Origin: Cypionkella sp.
GTDB taxonomy: Bacteria; Pseudomonadota; Alphaproteobacteria; Rhodobacterales; Rhodobacteraceae
DNA: 51,144 nucleotides
Reading direction: 5' to 3'
Assembly: GCA_023255415.1 (NCBI GenBank)
Contig: JALRIN010000003.1
Location: forward strand, 1 to 51,144
Shown here: one piece after another, positions 24,474-32,376 of the stretch
How the letters are laid out: each line of letters opens with the position of its first letter
Numbering within the stretch: the stretch's first letter is position 1
The notes under the pieces: generated by a model
Told to the model about the DNA's origin: nothing
The model's input: the letters and a program-made list of their open reading frames with translations, nothing else
Databases searched by the model: none
Program-made: the position numbers and the translations under genes

Positions 24474-25307
24474 ATGAGTGATGAAACCGCCCCCAAACCC
24501 GATGTCGAAGCCCCAAGCAAATCGCATGGCCGCATTTCGATCCGCGCCAGCCTGCAGCCGCGCGATCTGATGGCCGAACCGATGCACGTTAAATCGGCGT
24601 GGCGCGTCAAAATCATCACCCTGATGCCCGATGCCTTTCCCGGCATCCTTGGCCAATCGCTGACAGGCAAAGCGCTTGACCTCGGGCTCTGGGCGCTCGA
24701 TATCCTGAATTTGCGGCCCTATGGCGTCGGCAAACACCTGAATGTCGATGACACTCCCGCAGGCGGTGGCGCAGGCATGGTGCTGCGCGCCGATGTGCTG
24801 GACGCGGCGCTCACCGATGCTGCCCTTGGCACCCCGCCCGATCGGCTGCGCTGGCCTCTGATCTATCTTTCGCCGCGCGGCAAACCGTTTAACCAGGCCA
24901 TGGCGCGGCGCTTTGCTGCCTGTGACGGCCTGACCCTGCTCTGTGGCCGCTTCGAGGGTGTCGATCAACGCCTGCTCGACCATTATCAAATCGAAGAAGT
25001 CTCCCTGGGCGATTTCGTGATGACGGGCGGCGAAATCGCCGCGATGGCGCTGATCGACGCCAGCGTGCGTCTGCTGCCAAAGGTGCTTGGCAATGCCGAA
25101 AGCACGGTCGAGGAATCCTTCTCCGACGGCCTGCTCGAACATCCGCATTACACCCGCCCCGCGCTCTGGAACGATCTCGCGATCCCAGAGATCCTCACTT
25201 CGGGCAATCACGGCGCTATCGCCAAATGGCGCCAAGCCGCGTCCGAAGACATCACCAAAATTCGCCGCCCTGATCTGTGGCAAGCCTTCCTGCGCAAGAA
25301 AAGCTGA
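24474..25307 (+). CDS. trmD: tRNA (guanine-N1)-methyltransferase TrmD
   Basis: A 277-aa SPOUT enzyme methylating G37 of tRNAs with CNN/proline-type anticodons, using SAM. Conserved blocks: 'KIITLMPDAFPGILGQSLTGKAL', DDTPAGGGAGMVLRADV, LCGRFEGVDQRLLDHY, and 'SLGDFVMTGGEIAAMALIDA' (knot and SAM site). The core begins near residue 40; the preceding 'SHGRISIRASLQPRDLM' segment is a known type of extension in this group, supporting the ATG at 24474, but ATGs at 24570 and 24582 are possible. It is separated from rimM by the opposite-strand glycosyltransferase. Confidence 0.95.
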   Translation: MSDETAPKPDVEAPSKSHGRISIRASLQPRDLMAEPMHVKSAWRVKIITLMPDAFPGILGQSLTGKALDLGLWALDILNLRPYGVGKHLNVDDTPAGGGAGMVLRADVLDAALTDAALGTPPDRLRWPLIYLSPRGKPFNQAMARRFAACDGLTLLCGRFEGVDQRLLDHYQIEEVSLGDFVMTGGEIAAMALIDASVRLLPKVLGNAESTVEESFSDGLLEHPHYTRPALWNDLAIPEILTSGNHGAIAKWRQAASEDITKIRRPDLWQAFLRKKS

Positions 25308-25384
25308 ACCAGCGCTTTCATCTTGGCAAAAATATCCCCGCCGGAGGCATCCGCCCTTTGTGCCACCAGCCACCGCTCCAGCCC

Positions 25385-25412
25385 TTGACCCCAGCCGCGC
25401 CAAACTCTATAC
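25385..25412 (+). promoter_or_regulatory. Candidate promoter and leader for rplS-rpmE
   Basis: TTGACC (25385-25390), 16-base spacer, CTATAC (25407-25412). It lies in the 310-base gap between trmD and rplS, which holds no gene. A CGGGG-AAAA-CCCCG hairpin (25587-25600) occurs just before the rplS ribosome site, as might be expected for a ribosomal-protein leader. Confidence 0.45.
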
Positions 25413-25617
25413 GCCTCCTGTCCGGGGGCTAATGCCTTATCGGGCCCGATTCCTTTTGGCCTCAAGACTTGCCTTCTTCCGCAGGTTTGGCTGAAAACTC
25501 GGCAAAAAAACGCAAGCGGCACCTCTGGCGGGCTTACTTTGTAGGGACCCGGTCGAAGATCAGAAGCTCTGTCGCGGGCATCACGTCGGGGAAAACCCCG
25601 CTAGCAAAGGACATGCG

Positions 25618-25992
25618 ATGAATCTTATCGCCCAACTCGAAGCCGAGCAGATCGCTGCGCTCGGCAAGACCATTCCGGATTTCAAGGCCGGTGACACCAT
25701 TCGTGTCGGCTACAAAGTGACCGAAGGCACCCGTTCGCGCGTGCAGAACTACGAAGGCGTCGTGATCGCGCGCAAAGGTGGCGCAACCATCGCAGCCTCG
25801 ATCACCGTTCGTAAGATCTCTTTCGGTGAAGGCGTGGAACGTGTGTTCCCGCTGTATTCGACCAATATCGACAGCATTGAAGTGGTCCGTCGTGGCCGCG
25901 TGCGTCGCGCCAAGCTTTATTATCTGCGCGATCGTCGCGGCAAATCGGCACGTATCGCCGAGGATGCAAATTACAAAGCCAAAGCCGAATAA
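25618..25992 (+). CDS. rplS: 50S ribosomal protein L19
   Basis: A 124-aa L19 protein: 'NLIAQLEAEQ', DFKAGDTIRVGYKVTEGTRSR (written here only in part), 'QNYEGVVIARKGG', 'SFGEGVERVFPLYS' and the basic 'RRGRVRRAKLYYLRDRRGK' are diagnostic. It lies at the bridge between subunits. AAAGGAC precedes the ATG. It is followed after 11 bases by rpmE, forming a two-gene unit. Confidence 0.98.
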   Translation: MNLIAQLEAEQIAALGKTIPDFKAGDTIRVGYKVTEGTRSRVQNYEGVVIARKGGATIAASITVRKISFGEGVERVFPLYSTNIDSIEVVRRGRVRRAKLYYLRDRRGKSARIAEDANYKAKAE

Positions 25993-26003
25993 GGACCGGA
26001 TCG

Positions 26004-26225
26004 ATGAAAGACGGAATTCACCCCGACTACCACATGATCAACGTCAAAATGACGGACGGTACTGTGTTCCAGACCCAAACCACTTGGGGCAAAGAGGGCG
26101 ACCAAATGGCGCTCGACATCGACCCTCTGGCGCATCCAGCATGGACCGGCGGCAACGCCAAACTGATGGACACCGGCGGCCGCGTGTCGAAGTTCAAGAA
26201 CAAATACGCAGGTCTTGGCTTCTAA
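26004..26225 (+). CDS. rpmE: 50S ribosomal protein L31
   Basis: A 73-aa L31: 'MKDGIHPDYHMINVKMTDG' and 'DPLAHPAWTGG' are conserved. There is no cysteine, so this is the zinc-independent form, with the CxxC pair absent, as is common in alphaproteobacteria. It ends before a strong UUCG-loop terminator. Confidence 0.97.
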   Translation: MKDGIHPDYHMINVKMTDGTVFQTQTTWGKEGDQMALDIDPLAHPAWTGGNAKLMDTGGRVSKFKNKYAGLGF

Positions 26226-26250
26226 TAGCCCGACCTTTTCTGATCAGATC

Positions 26251-26280
26251 AGGCGCATCTTCGGATGCGCCTTTTCTTTT
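26251..26280 (+). terminator. Intrinsic terminator after rpmE
   Basis: Stem GGCGCATC (26252-26259) and GATGCGCC (26264-26271) with a C(TTCG)G tetraloop, followed by TTTTCTTTT. Perfect and strong. Confidence 0.93.
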
Positions 26281-26332
26281 GGCCGATGGCTTGGCATATG
26301 GGGCATGTCCCTTGCCAAAAGGCCCGCCGCCC

Positions 26333-27091
26333 ATGCCGCACTCCAGCCACCGCGTCCTTGTTACAGCGCTGTCGCTGGCGGGCTTTGTGCTGTTTTGGGC
26401 CGCTTTGGCGGTGCTGCGCGCAGATGCGCAAATCTTGCCCGCCCCGCCCGCCGTGCTGGCAGCGATCTGGGCCGAGGCGGTCTCGGGCCGACTGATCCAC
26501 CATATCGCGGCGACGCTGACACGGGTGGGGATCGCCTTTGTGCTGTCGATGGCGATTGGCATCGCGCTGGGGCTTGTGCTGGGGCGCAGGCCGCGGCTGA
26601 ACCAATGGGTCGAGCCTTGGCTGATGATCCTGCTGAACCTGCCAGCTTTGGTCGTCATAGCACTTTGCTACCTTTGGATCGGGCTGAATGAGACCGCCGC
26701 CATCGCCGCCGTCACCTTGAACAAAACCGCCATGGTCGCCGTGACCCTGCGCGAGGGCAGTCGCGCCCTTAGCCCCAGTTTGGCCGATCTGGGGCAGGTT
26801 TACCGTATGACTCCGCTGAGGCGCCTGCGCCATATCACCCTGCCGCAGCTTGCGCCTTATCTCGCCAGTGCCACCCGCAACGGCCTTGCGATCATCTGGA
26901 AAATCGTGCTGGTTGTTGAATTTTTGGGCCGGTCCTCTGGCGTCGGCTTTCAGATCCACCTCAAGTTTCAGCTTTTCGACATCACCGGCGTGCTGGCCTA
27001 TGCGCTAAGTTTCACCGCGCTGATGCTTATGATCGACTACGCCCTTGTTCAACCCATCGAGCGGCATGCAAATCGCTGGCGCAACCCATAG
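26333..27091 (+). CDS. ABC transporter permease, NitT/TauT type
   Basis: A 252-aa inner-membrane permease (BPD_transp_1 family). It has an N-terminal helix, 'HIAATLTRVGIAFVLSMAIG' leading into the multi-helix core, and the EAA-like cytoplasmic loop 'LADLGQVYRMTPLRRLRHITLPQLAPYL'. It resembles permeases for nitrate, sulfonate or thiamine-precursor import. The upstream part of the open frame is shadow of rplS; the ATG at 26333 gives the expected N-terminus, with AAGG upstream. It is the first gene of a permease / binding protein / ATPase set. Confidence 0.9.
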   Translation: MPHSSHRVLVTALSLAGFVLFWAALAVLRADAQILPAPPAVLAAIWAEAVSGRLIHHIAATLTRVGIAFVLSMAIGIALGLVLGRRPRLNQWVEPWLMILLNLPALVVIALCYLWIGLNETAAIAAVTLNKTAMVAVTLREGSRALSPSLADLGQVYRMTPLRRLRHITLPQLAPYLASATRNGLAIIWKIVLVVEFLGRSSGVGFQIHLKFQLFDITGVLAYALSFTALMLMIDYALVQPIERHANRWRNP

Positions 27092-27098
27092 GCCTGAT

Positions 27099-28052
27099 AT
27101 GTTCAAATCACTGCTCTTTGCCCTTAGCCTTGCCACCTCGGCCCAAGCGGGTGATCTTGCCACGCTGCGCATTGCCACCCAAGTCAGCGGCACGGTAAAT
27201 TGGGAACTGACCACCATCACCCAAAACGGCTTTGATACCGCCAATGGCTTCCGACTTGAGGTCGCCGATGTCGCTGGCGGCCCCGCTGCGCAGATCGCCT
27301 TTGAAGGCGGTGCGGCAGATGTGATCGTCTCGGATTGGCTTTGGGTGGCACGGCAGCGGGCCGAGGGGCGCGACTATGTGTTTATCCCCTATTCCAAGGC
27401 GGTGGGCGCGCTTTATGTGCCGGCCACAAGCACGGCTCAGACCTTGCCCGATCTGAAGGGCAGCCAAATTGGCATTGCAGGCGGGCCGGTGGACAAAAGC
27501 TGGCTGATCCTGCGCGCCTATGCGCAAAGCCAATATGGCTTTGATCTGGCAGGCCAGACGAGCCAAGTTTTTGGCGCACCGCCGCTGATCTATCAAACCG
27601 CGCTGGAGGGCCAATATGGCGGTGCGATCAACTTTTGGCATTTTGGCGCCAAGATGCAGGCCGCTGGTCTGCGCCCCTTGGTGACAGTGCAAGAGGCCGC
27701 GCTTGCGCTGGGCCTGAACCCTGACACGCCGCTTTTGGGCTATGTGATGCAGGGGGCTTTGCTGCGCGATCATCCTGACGTTGCGGCAGGTCTGGCCAAG
27801 GCCAGCCGTGCGGCCAAGACGCTTTTGGCCAGCGACGATGCGGCATGGCAGGCCCTGCGCCCACAGATGAACGCCAAATCCGAGGCCGAGTTTCAGGCGC
27901 TGAAAGCAGGCTTTCGGCAAGGCATCCCCAGCGCGGGCGCGGTGGACGAGGCTGCCGCCGCCAAACTGCTGGCTGTGATGGCCGATCTGGGCGGGGCCGA
28001 ACTGGTTGGTAATCTGCAGAGCCTGCCTGCAGGCACCTTTTACACGCCATGA
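27099..28052 (+). CDS. ABC transporter substrate-binding protein, NitT/TauT type
   Basis: A 317-aa periplasmic binding protein (NMT1/SsuA-like fold). A signal peptide ending AQA is at residues 1-17. The domain begins 'LRIATQVSGTVNWELTTI', and 'VADVAGGPAAQIAFEGGAADVIVSDWLWVARQR' and 'GSQIGIAGGPVDKSWLILRAYA' follow the family layout. I cannot name the ligand from sequence. It starts eight bases after the permease stop and overlaps the ATPase start by four bases (28049-28052). Confidence 0.88.
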   Translation: MFKSLLFALSLATSAQAGDLATLRIATQVSGTVNWELTTITQNGFDTANGFRLEVADVAGGPAAQIAFEGGAADVIVSDWLWVARQRAEGRDYVFIPYSKAVGALYVPATSTAQTLPDLKGSQIGIAGGPVDKSWLILRAYAQSQYGFDLAGQTSQVFGAPPLIYQTALEGQYGGAINFWHFGAKMQAAGLRPLVTVQEAALALGLNPDTPLLGYVMQGALLRDHPDVAAGLAKASRAAKTLLASDDAAWQALRPQMNAKSEAEFQALKAGFRQGIPSAGAVDEAAAAKLLAVMADLGGAELVGNLQSLPAGTFYTP

Positions 28053-28663
28053 CGCCCGCGCTGTCGCTGGATCTGCGCGCGGCCGAGCAGGGGCGCTTGT
28101 CGGTTCTGGGCGCGCTGTCGCTGCAGGTGCGGCTGGGTGAAACCGTGGCGATCTGCGGGGCCTCTGGTGTGGGGAAATCGACGCTGTTGCGCATCCTTGC
28201 CGGGCTGCATGCCGAGTGGCAGGGCGATCTGTCGCTGACAGCCCCGCCGGCGATGGTGTTCCAAGAACCGACCCTGCTGCCCTGGCGCAGCGTGCGCGAC
28301 AACATCACGCTTTTGACAGGCTGTTCAGCCCAAATGGCAGATCAGGCCCTGGCCGATTGTGGCTTGGCCGAGAAGGCTGCGGCCTTTCCAAACGCGTTGT
28401 CGCTCGGTCAGCAGCGCCGTCTTGCGCTTGCGCGTGCCTTTGCGATGCGGCCGCAGATCCTGCTGATGGACGAGGCCTTCACCTCGCTGGATCCAAGCCT
28501 TGCCGCTGAAATGATGACCCTATTCGAGACCCTGCGCGCCGCGCGTCCGCTTGCGACTGTGCTGGTGACGCATGACCCTGCCGAGGCACTGCGACTTGCC
28601 AGCCGCACCCTGATATTGTCAGGGCATCCGGCCCGTTTTGAGACTTCCCCTTTGCCGGTCTAA
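28049..28663 (+). CDS. ABC transporter ATP-binding protein, NitT/TauT type
   Basis: A 204-aa ATPase energising the preceding permease. Motifs in order: Walker A GASGVGKST (about 37-45), Q-loop FQEPTLLPW, signature LSLGQ, Walker B ILLMDEAF, D-loop SLD, H-loop VTHD. It is short for the family, with only a brief C-terminal tail, and the signature is LSLGQ rather than the usual LSGGQ/M. The ATG overlaps the binding-protein stop (ATGA). Confidence 0.92.
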   Translation: MTPALSLDLRAAEQGRLSVLGALSLQVRLGETVAICGASGVGKSTLLRILAGLHAEWQGDLSLTAPPAMVFQEPTLLPWRSVRDNITLLTGCSAQMADQALADCGLAEKAAAFPNALSLGQQRRLALARAFAMRPQILLMDEAFTSLDPSLAAEMMTLFETLRAARPLATVLVTHDPAEALRLASRTLILSGHPARFETSPLPV

Positions 28664-28703
28664 ACGTGTAGGAAGCAATCGAAAGATTATAAGGACGCAA
28701 ACC

Positions 28704-29513
28704 ATGGCGCATATCATCGTTGTTGGCAACGAAAAGGGCGGGTCGGGAAAATCGACCACCTCGATGCATGTCGGCACCGCCTTGGCGCGTATGGGGCACC
28801 GCGTGGGCGTCTTGGATTTGGATTTGCGGCAACGGTCGTTTGGACGCTATGTCGAAAATCGGATGGCTTATCTAAAGCGCGCTGGGCTTGATCTGCCCAG
28901 CCCCAACTATATCGAACTGCCCGAAGTCGCCGCCGACAGCCTTGCCACCGGCGAAAACGCCTTTGATGCACGGCTTTCAGCTGCGGTGGCGCAGCTAGAG
29001 CCGATTTCCGATTTCATCATCATCGATTGCCCTGGCAGCCACACCCGCCTCAGCCAAGTCGCCCATAGCCTTGCTGACACGCTGGTCACACCTTTGAACG
29101 ACAGCTTTATCGATTTCGATCTGCTGGCACGGATAGACGCCGAAACCGGGCGCGTCAAAGGCCCGTCGATCTATTCCGAAATGGTCTGGAACGCGCGGCA
29201 GTTGCGCGCGCAGGCGGGACTGAAGCCCATCGACTGGATCGTTTTGCGCAACCGTTTGGGTGCGCAGCAGATGCACAATAAGAAAAAAGTTGGCGCCGCC
29301 TTGGAAGAGCTGTCAAAGCGCATCGGCTTTCGCGTGGCCGCCGGGTTTTCTGAACGCGTGATCTTTCGCGAGCTGTTTCCGCGCGGGCTGACCTTGCTGG
29401 ATCTGCGCGACACCGGCGTCGATGGGTTGAACTTGTCTAATATCGCGGCGCGGCAAGAGCTGCGCGATTTGATCACCGAGCTGCGCTTGCCAGGGGTTTC
29501 GATCGCATTTTAA
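28704..29513 (+). CDS. mipZ: Division plane positioning ATPase MipZ
   Basis: A 269-aa ParA/MinD-type ATPase. A deviant Walker A, NEKGGSGKSTTSMH (about residues 8-21), is followed by 'VGVLDLDLRQRSFGRY' and 'FIIIDCPGSHTRLS'. The set matches MipZ of alphaproteobacteria, which forms a pole-to-midcell gradient with ParB and inhibits FtsZ, placing the division site at midcell. AAGGACG upstream supports the ATG at 28704. It is preceded by the ABC transporter (40 bases) and followed by an opposite-strand small ORF. Confidence 0.93.
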   Translation: MAHIIVVGNEKGGSGKSTTSMHVGTALARMGHRVGVLDLDLRQRSFGRYVENRMAYLKRAGLDLPSPNYIELPEVAADSLATGENAFDARLSAAVAQLEPISDFIIIDCPGSHTRLSQVAHSLADTLVTPLNDSFIDFDLLARIDAETGRVKGPSIYSEMVWNARQLRAQAGLKPIDWIVLRNRLGAQQMHNKKKVGAALEELSKRIGFRVAAGFSERVIFRELFPRGLTLLDLRDTGVDGLNLSNIAARQELRDLITELRLPGVSIAF

Positions 29514-29673
29514 ACACCGCCTGTGGTGGCGCGCGCCAGCCGTCGCGTTGAAGGCTGCGTTCCAGCCGCAGGGTGAAGGCGTCGGGGGCCAGGTCGCTTT
29601 TTACGCCTAATTTCCCAATAAACTGTCTGACCATTTTGCTCAGTGTCACGGCATGCCTCAGTTTTGCTGACAT
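29473..29673 (-). CDS. Small hypothetical ORF, possible gene
   Basis: A 66-aa frame convergent with mipZ, overlapping its last 41 bases. The central 'DLAPDAFTLRLERSLQRDGW' stretch uses GC-ending codons like the neighbouring genes, which suggests real coding. No Shine-Dalgarno precedes the ATG and I do not recognise the family. The start may be elsewhere, or the frame may be chance. Confidence 0.35.
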   Translation of the reverse strand: MSAKLRHAVTLSKMVRQFIGKLGVKSDLAPDAFTLRLERSLQRDGWRAPPQAVFKMRSKPLASAAR

Positions 29674-29750
29674 CTGGTGGCAAGAGTGCTGGGCAATCGC
29701 GGCTGCATTAAGGCTTGCTTGTGAAGAATCTGCGCGCGTTAGGGATTTTT

Positions 29751-30113
29751 TCAGGCTGATACGCCGGGGTCTTGGTCTGCATCCTCGGTGGGCGCGTTGA
29801 ACTCATCCTCTAAAAACCGCTCGAAGGCGTCAAGATCGACGGGTTCAAACTGGCCAAAGCTTCCCATCCAAACCGACGCCGCGCGCAGCGCGTCGGGTTC
29901 CAGCTTGCACCAGATCACCCGCCCACGCTTTTCGCGGCTGATCAGCCCGGCCTCGGCTAGAATGCCCAAATGTTTGGAAATCGCTGCAAGGCTGATCTGA
30001 AACGGCGTCGCCACATCGGTGACGGCCATGTCATCTTCCAGCAACATGCTCAGGATTGCCCGCCGCGTCGGGTCGGCAAGCGCCGAAAAGACCATGTCCA
30101 AATTTTGAGCCAT
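29751..30113 (-). CDS. ArsR/SmtB family transcriptional regulator
   Basis: A 120-aa winged-helix repressor: 'LDMVFSALADPTRRAILSML' then 'ISLAAISKHLGILAEAGLISREKRGRV' is the SdpR-like ArsR pattern. The metal-binding cysteines of metal-sensing ArsR members are absent, so another signal is likely. The frame extends to 30170, but a perfect inverted repeat at 30145-30160 lies inside that extension, and the family normally starts a few residues before LDMVFSALADPTR, so 30113 (MAQNLDMVF) is chosen. No Shine-Dalgarno is obvious. The SRPBCC partner usual for this subgroup is not present downstream. Confidence 0.88.
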   Translation of the reverse strand: MAQNLDMVFSALADPTRRAILSMLLEDDMAVTDVATPFQISLAAISKHLGILAEAGLISREKRGRVIWCKLEPDALRAASVWMGSFGQFEPVDLDAFERFLEDEFNAPTEDADQDPGVSA

Positions 30114-30144
30114 GGCGCGACTATCGCGGGGCTTTGCGGAATCG

Positions 30145-30160
30145 TCAACCATTCGGTTGA
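30145..30160. promoter_or_regulatory. Candidate ArsR operator (TCAACC-N4-GGTTGA)
   Basis: A perfect 6+6 inverted repeat, TCAACC (30145-30150) and GGTTGA (30155-30160). It is the type of site bound by SdpR-like ArsR repressors and lies 32 bases upstream of the chosen start, suggesting autorepression. It is about 100 bases from the atp promoter. Confidence 0.55.
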
Positions 30161-30261
30161 ATATAGTCAAGGCGGTCTTTGCGGGAATGGCGCATGAATT
30201 CGAATCTGCATCTGTAAGAATTATTAAATAAAGTCAGATAGTTGGGGTGTATTATCCCTGC

Positions 30262-30290
30262 TTGACACCTTGACGCCTGCTGCGTAGACA
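30262..30290 (+). promoter_or_regulatory. Sigma-70 promoter of the atpI-atpB-atpE-b'-b operon
   Basis: TTGACA (30262-30267), 17-base spacer, TAGACA (30285-30290), 30 bases upstream of the atpI start. A consensus -35 with a fair -10 at optimal spacing. Confidence 0.65.
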
Positions 30291-30319
30291 TCGCTCGAAC
30301 CATTTGGGGATTTTCTGCC

Positions 30320-30679
30320 ATGGTATCGGACGCCGAACGGGATCGCCTTGCGGCCTTGGAACAGCGGATCGACTTGGCAAAAGCCGCAGCGGCACCGCGC
30401 CGCTCTGCCAAATCGGAGCAGCATCGCCAAGCACAGCTTGCTTGGCGCATGGTGATAGAGCTTGTTGCCGGTCTGTTGATCGGCTTCAGCATCGGATACG
30501 GGCTGGATACCCTATTTGGGACCATGCCGCTGTTCTTGGTGCTGTTTGTGTTGGCTGGGTTTGCGGCAGGGGTGAAAACCATGCTCAGCTCGGCAAAAGA
30601 GATGCAGGAAAAGGCCGCAAAAGCGCCTGTTCCAGAAGCAAACGCTGCAGATGCAGCTGACGATGAAGAGGAAGACTGA
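30320..30679 (+). CDS. atpI: ATP synthase subunit I (AtpI/AtpZ family)
   Basis: A 119-aa membrane protein with two hydrophobic helices ('MVIELVAGLLIGFSIGYGLD' and 'PLFLVLFVLAGFAAGVKTM') and an acidic tail (DAADDEEED). It leads the F0 operon and is thought to help c-ring assembly. The ATG at 30320 gives the usual length; atpB begins one base after its stop. Confidence 0.9.
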   Translation: MVSDAERDRLAALEQRIDLAKAAAAPRRSAKSEQHRQAQLAWRMVIELVAGLLIGFSIGYGLDTLFGTMPLFLVLFVLAGFAAGVKTMLSSAKEMQEKAAKAPVPEANAADAADDEEED

Positions 30680-30680
30680 C

Positions 30681-31454
30681 GTGGCAGGCGAAGCGCATAG
30701 CGAAGGTGGGTTGGCGTTCCATCCTCTCCAGCAGTTCGAGGTTCACCCGCTGTTTGGCGAGGGTCCGATCCATTGGTACACCATCACCAATTCGACCCTG
30801 TGGCTGGTGATCGCGGCGCTGGCTGTTGTTGGCGTCTTTGTTCTGGGCTCGAAGGGTCGCAACCTGATCCCGACCCGCATGCAATCTGTGGGCGAGATGG
30901 CCTATGACTTTGTTCATAACATGGTCGTCGATGTCGCGGGCGAAGATGGCGCGAAATACTTCCCAATGGTGATGACGCTGTTCCTGACCATTGCCTTCTC
31001 GAATATGTTGGGCCTTTTGCCGGGGTCGTTTGCCCCAACCTCGCACATCGCTGTGACGGCCGTTCTGGGCTTTGGCGTGTTCTTCTTTGTCACACTTCTG
31101 GGGTTCTGGAAGCACGGGCTGCACTTTCTGGGTCTGTTTTGGATGAAGGACTCGCCTGCGGTTCTGCGTCCAATCATCGCAGTGATCGAATTGATCTCTT
31201 ACTTCGTGCGCCCCGTCAGCCACTCGATCCGTCTTGCGGGTAACGTGATGGCTGGCCACGCAGTTATGAAAGTTTTCGCGGCCTTTGCCCCGATGATCCT
31301 GATTTCGGGGATCGGTGTGCTGGTAACGCCGGTGTCGGTCCTTGCCATCACCGCAATCTATGCGCTGGAGGTGCTCGTCGCCTTCATCCAAGCCTACGTC
31401 TTTACCATTCTGACCTGTGTGTACCTGAAAGATGCTCTGCATCCCGGTCACTAA
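30681..31454 (+). CDS. atpB: F0F1 ATP synthase subunit a
   Basis: A 257-aa polytopic membrane protein forming the proton half-channels of F0. The essential arginine lies in SHSIRLAGNVMAGH (about residue 183). 'FHPLQQFEVHPLFG' is the usual N-terminus. The start is GTG at 30681, with GAGGAAG upstream; the frame also has an ATG at 30663, inside atpI, but it gives an atypical N-terminus. It is followed by atpE after 49 bases. Confidence 0.96.
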   Translation: MAGEAHSEGGLAFHPLQQFEVHPLFGEGPIHWYTITNSTLWLVIAALAVVGVFVLGSKGRNLIPTRMQSVGEMAYDFVHNMVVDVAGEDGAKYFPMVMTLFLTIAFSNMLGLLPGSFAPTSHIAVTAVLGFGVFFFVTLLGFWKHGLHFLGLFWMKDSPAVLRPIIAVIELISYFVRPVSHSIRLAGNVMAGHAVMKVFAAFAPMILISGIGVLVTPVSVLAITAIYALEVLVAFIQAYVFTILTCVYLKDALHPGH

Positions 31455-31503
31455 GCGTCAGTCGTCTGAAAACACTATCTCATTCCATCCTAAGGAGAAT
31501 CTC

Positions 31504-31743
31504 ATGGAACTCGCAGCAGCAGCCGCTTTGGGCAAATTCATCGGCGCCGGTCTGGCAGCTATCGGTTCGGGCGCTTCGGCTATAGGCGTTGGCTATGTTG
31601 CCGGCAACTTCCTGTCGGGCGCGCTTCGCAACCCGTCGGCAGCTGGTTCGCAGACCGCGACCCTGTTCATCGGTCTGGCCTTCGCAGAAGCTTTGGGGAT
31701 CTTCTCGTTCCTCGTCGCTCTTCTGCTGATGTTCGCAGTCTAA
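31504..31743 (+). CDS. atpE: F0F1 ATP synthase subunit c
   Basis: A 79-aa helical-hairpin proteolipid. The first helix has the glycine-rich GAGLAAIGSGASAIGVGY pattern, the loop is 'RNPSAAG', and the proton-carrying acid is Glu62 in 'GLAFAEALGIF'. AAGGAG precedes the ATG at 31504. Subunits form the rotating c-ring. Confidence 0.97.
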   Translation: MELAAAAALGKFIGAGLAAIGSGASAIGVGYVAGNFLSGALRNPSAAGSQTATLFIGLAFAEALGIFSFLVALLLMFAV

Positions 31744-31826
31744 TCTGACCTTCGCATCCTTACGGTCAGGGGTGCCGCAATAATGCGGCGCCCCTGAACT
31801 TCCAAAAGGGTCCGACGGAGGGCAAA

Positions 31827-32372
31827 ATGACAGCGACCACCACACCAGAAGCCGCAACTGAAGTTGCGCACGAGGCCGCAGCGGCAGGAATGCCGCAGCT
31901 TGATCCCTCGCATTTTGCGAACCAGATTTTCTGGCTCGTCGTCACGCTGGTCGTGATCTTTTTCGTGCTGAAGCTTATCGCTTTGCCACGGATTGGCGGC
32001 ACTTTGGCCAATCGCAAGGGCACGATCCTGAACGATCTGGCCGCTGCGGAAGAGTTCAAGCAAAAGGCTCTGTCGGCCGAGAAAGCCTATAACGACGCAT
32101 TGGCGCAAGCCCGTGCCGAAGCAGGCAAGATCGTCGCTCAGACCAAGGCAGAAATTCAGCAAGACCTGAACCAAGCCATTGCGAAAGCCGACACGCAAAT
32201 CGCCGCGAAATCTGCCGAATCCGCCGAGCGGATCGACGAAATTCGCGCTGGTGCGCAAGAAGCAATCCACGAAGTCGCCAAAGACACGGCCAAGGAATTG
32301 GTTGCAGCTTTGGGTGGCTCTGCCGATGCGCGTTCGATCACCGCTGCGGTGACCGCGCGGATGAAAGGGTAA
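31827..32372 (+). CDS. F0F1 ATP synthase subunit b' (second b subunit)
   Basis: A 181-aa peripheral-stalk protein with an N-terminal extension, one membrane helix ('QIFWLVVTLVVIFFVLKLIAL', from about residue 33) and a long Ala/Glu/Lys-rich coiled coil. Having both b' and b, next to each other, is typical of photosynthetic-type and Rhodobacter ATP synthases, where one b and one b' form a heterodimer. It starts 83 bases after atpE and is followed by atpF after four bases. Confidence 0.93.
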   Translation: MTATTTPEAATEVAHEAAAAGMPQLDPSHFANQIFWLVVTLVVIFFVLKLIALPRIGGTLANRKGTILNDLAAAEEFKQKALSAEKAYNDALAQARAEAGKIVAQTKAEIQQDLNQAIAKADTQIAAKSAESAERIDEIRAGAQEAIHEVAKDTAKELVAALGGSADARSITAAVTARMKG

Positions 32373-32376
32373 GATT

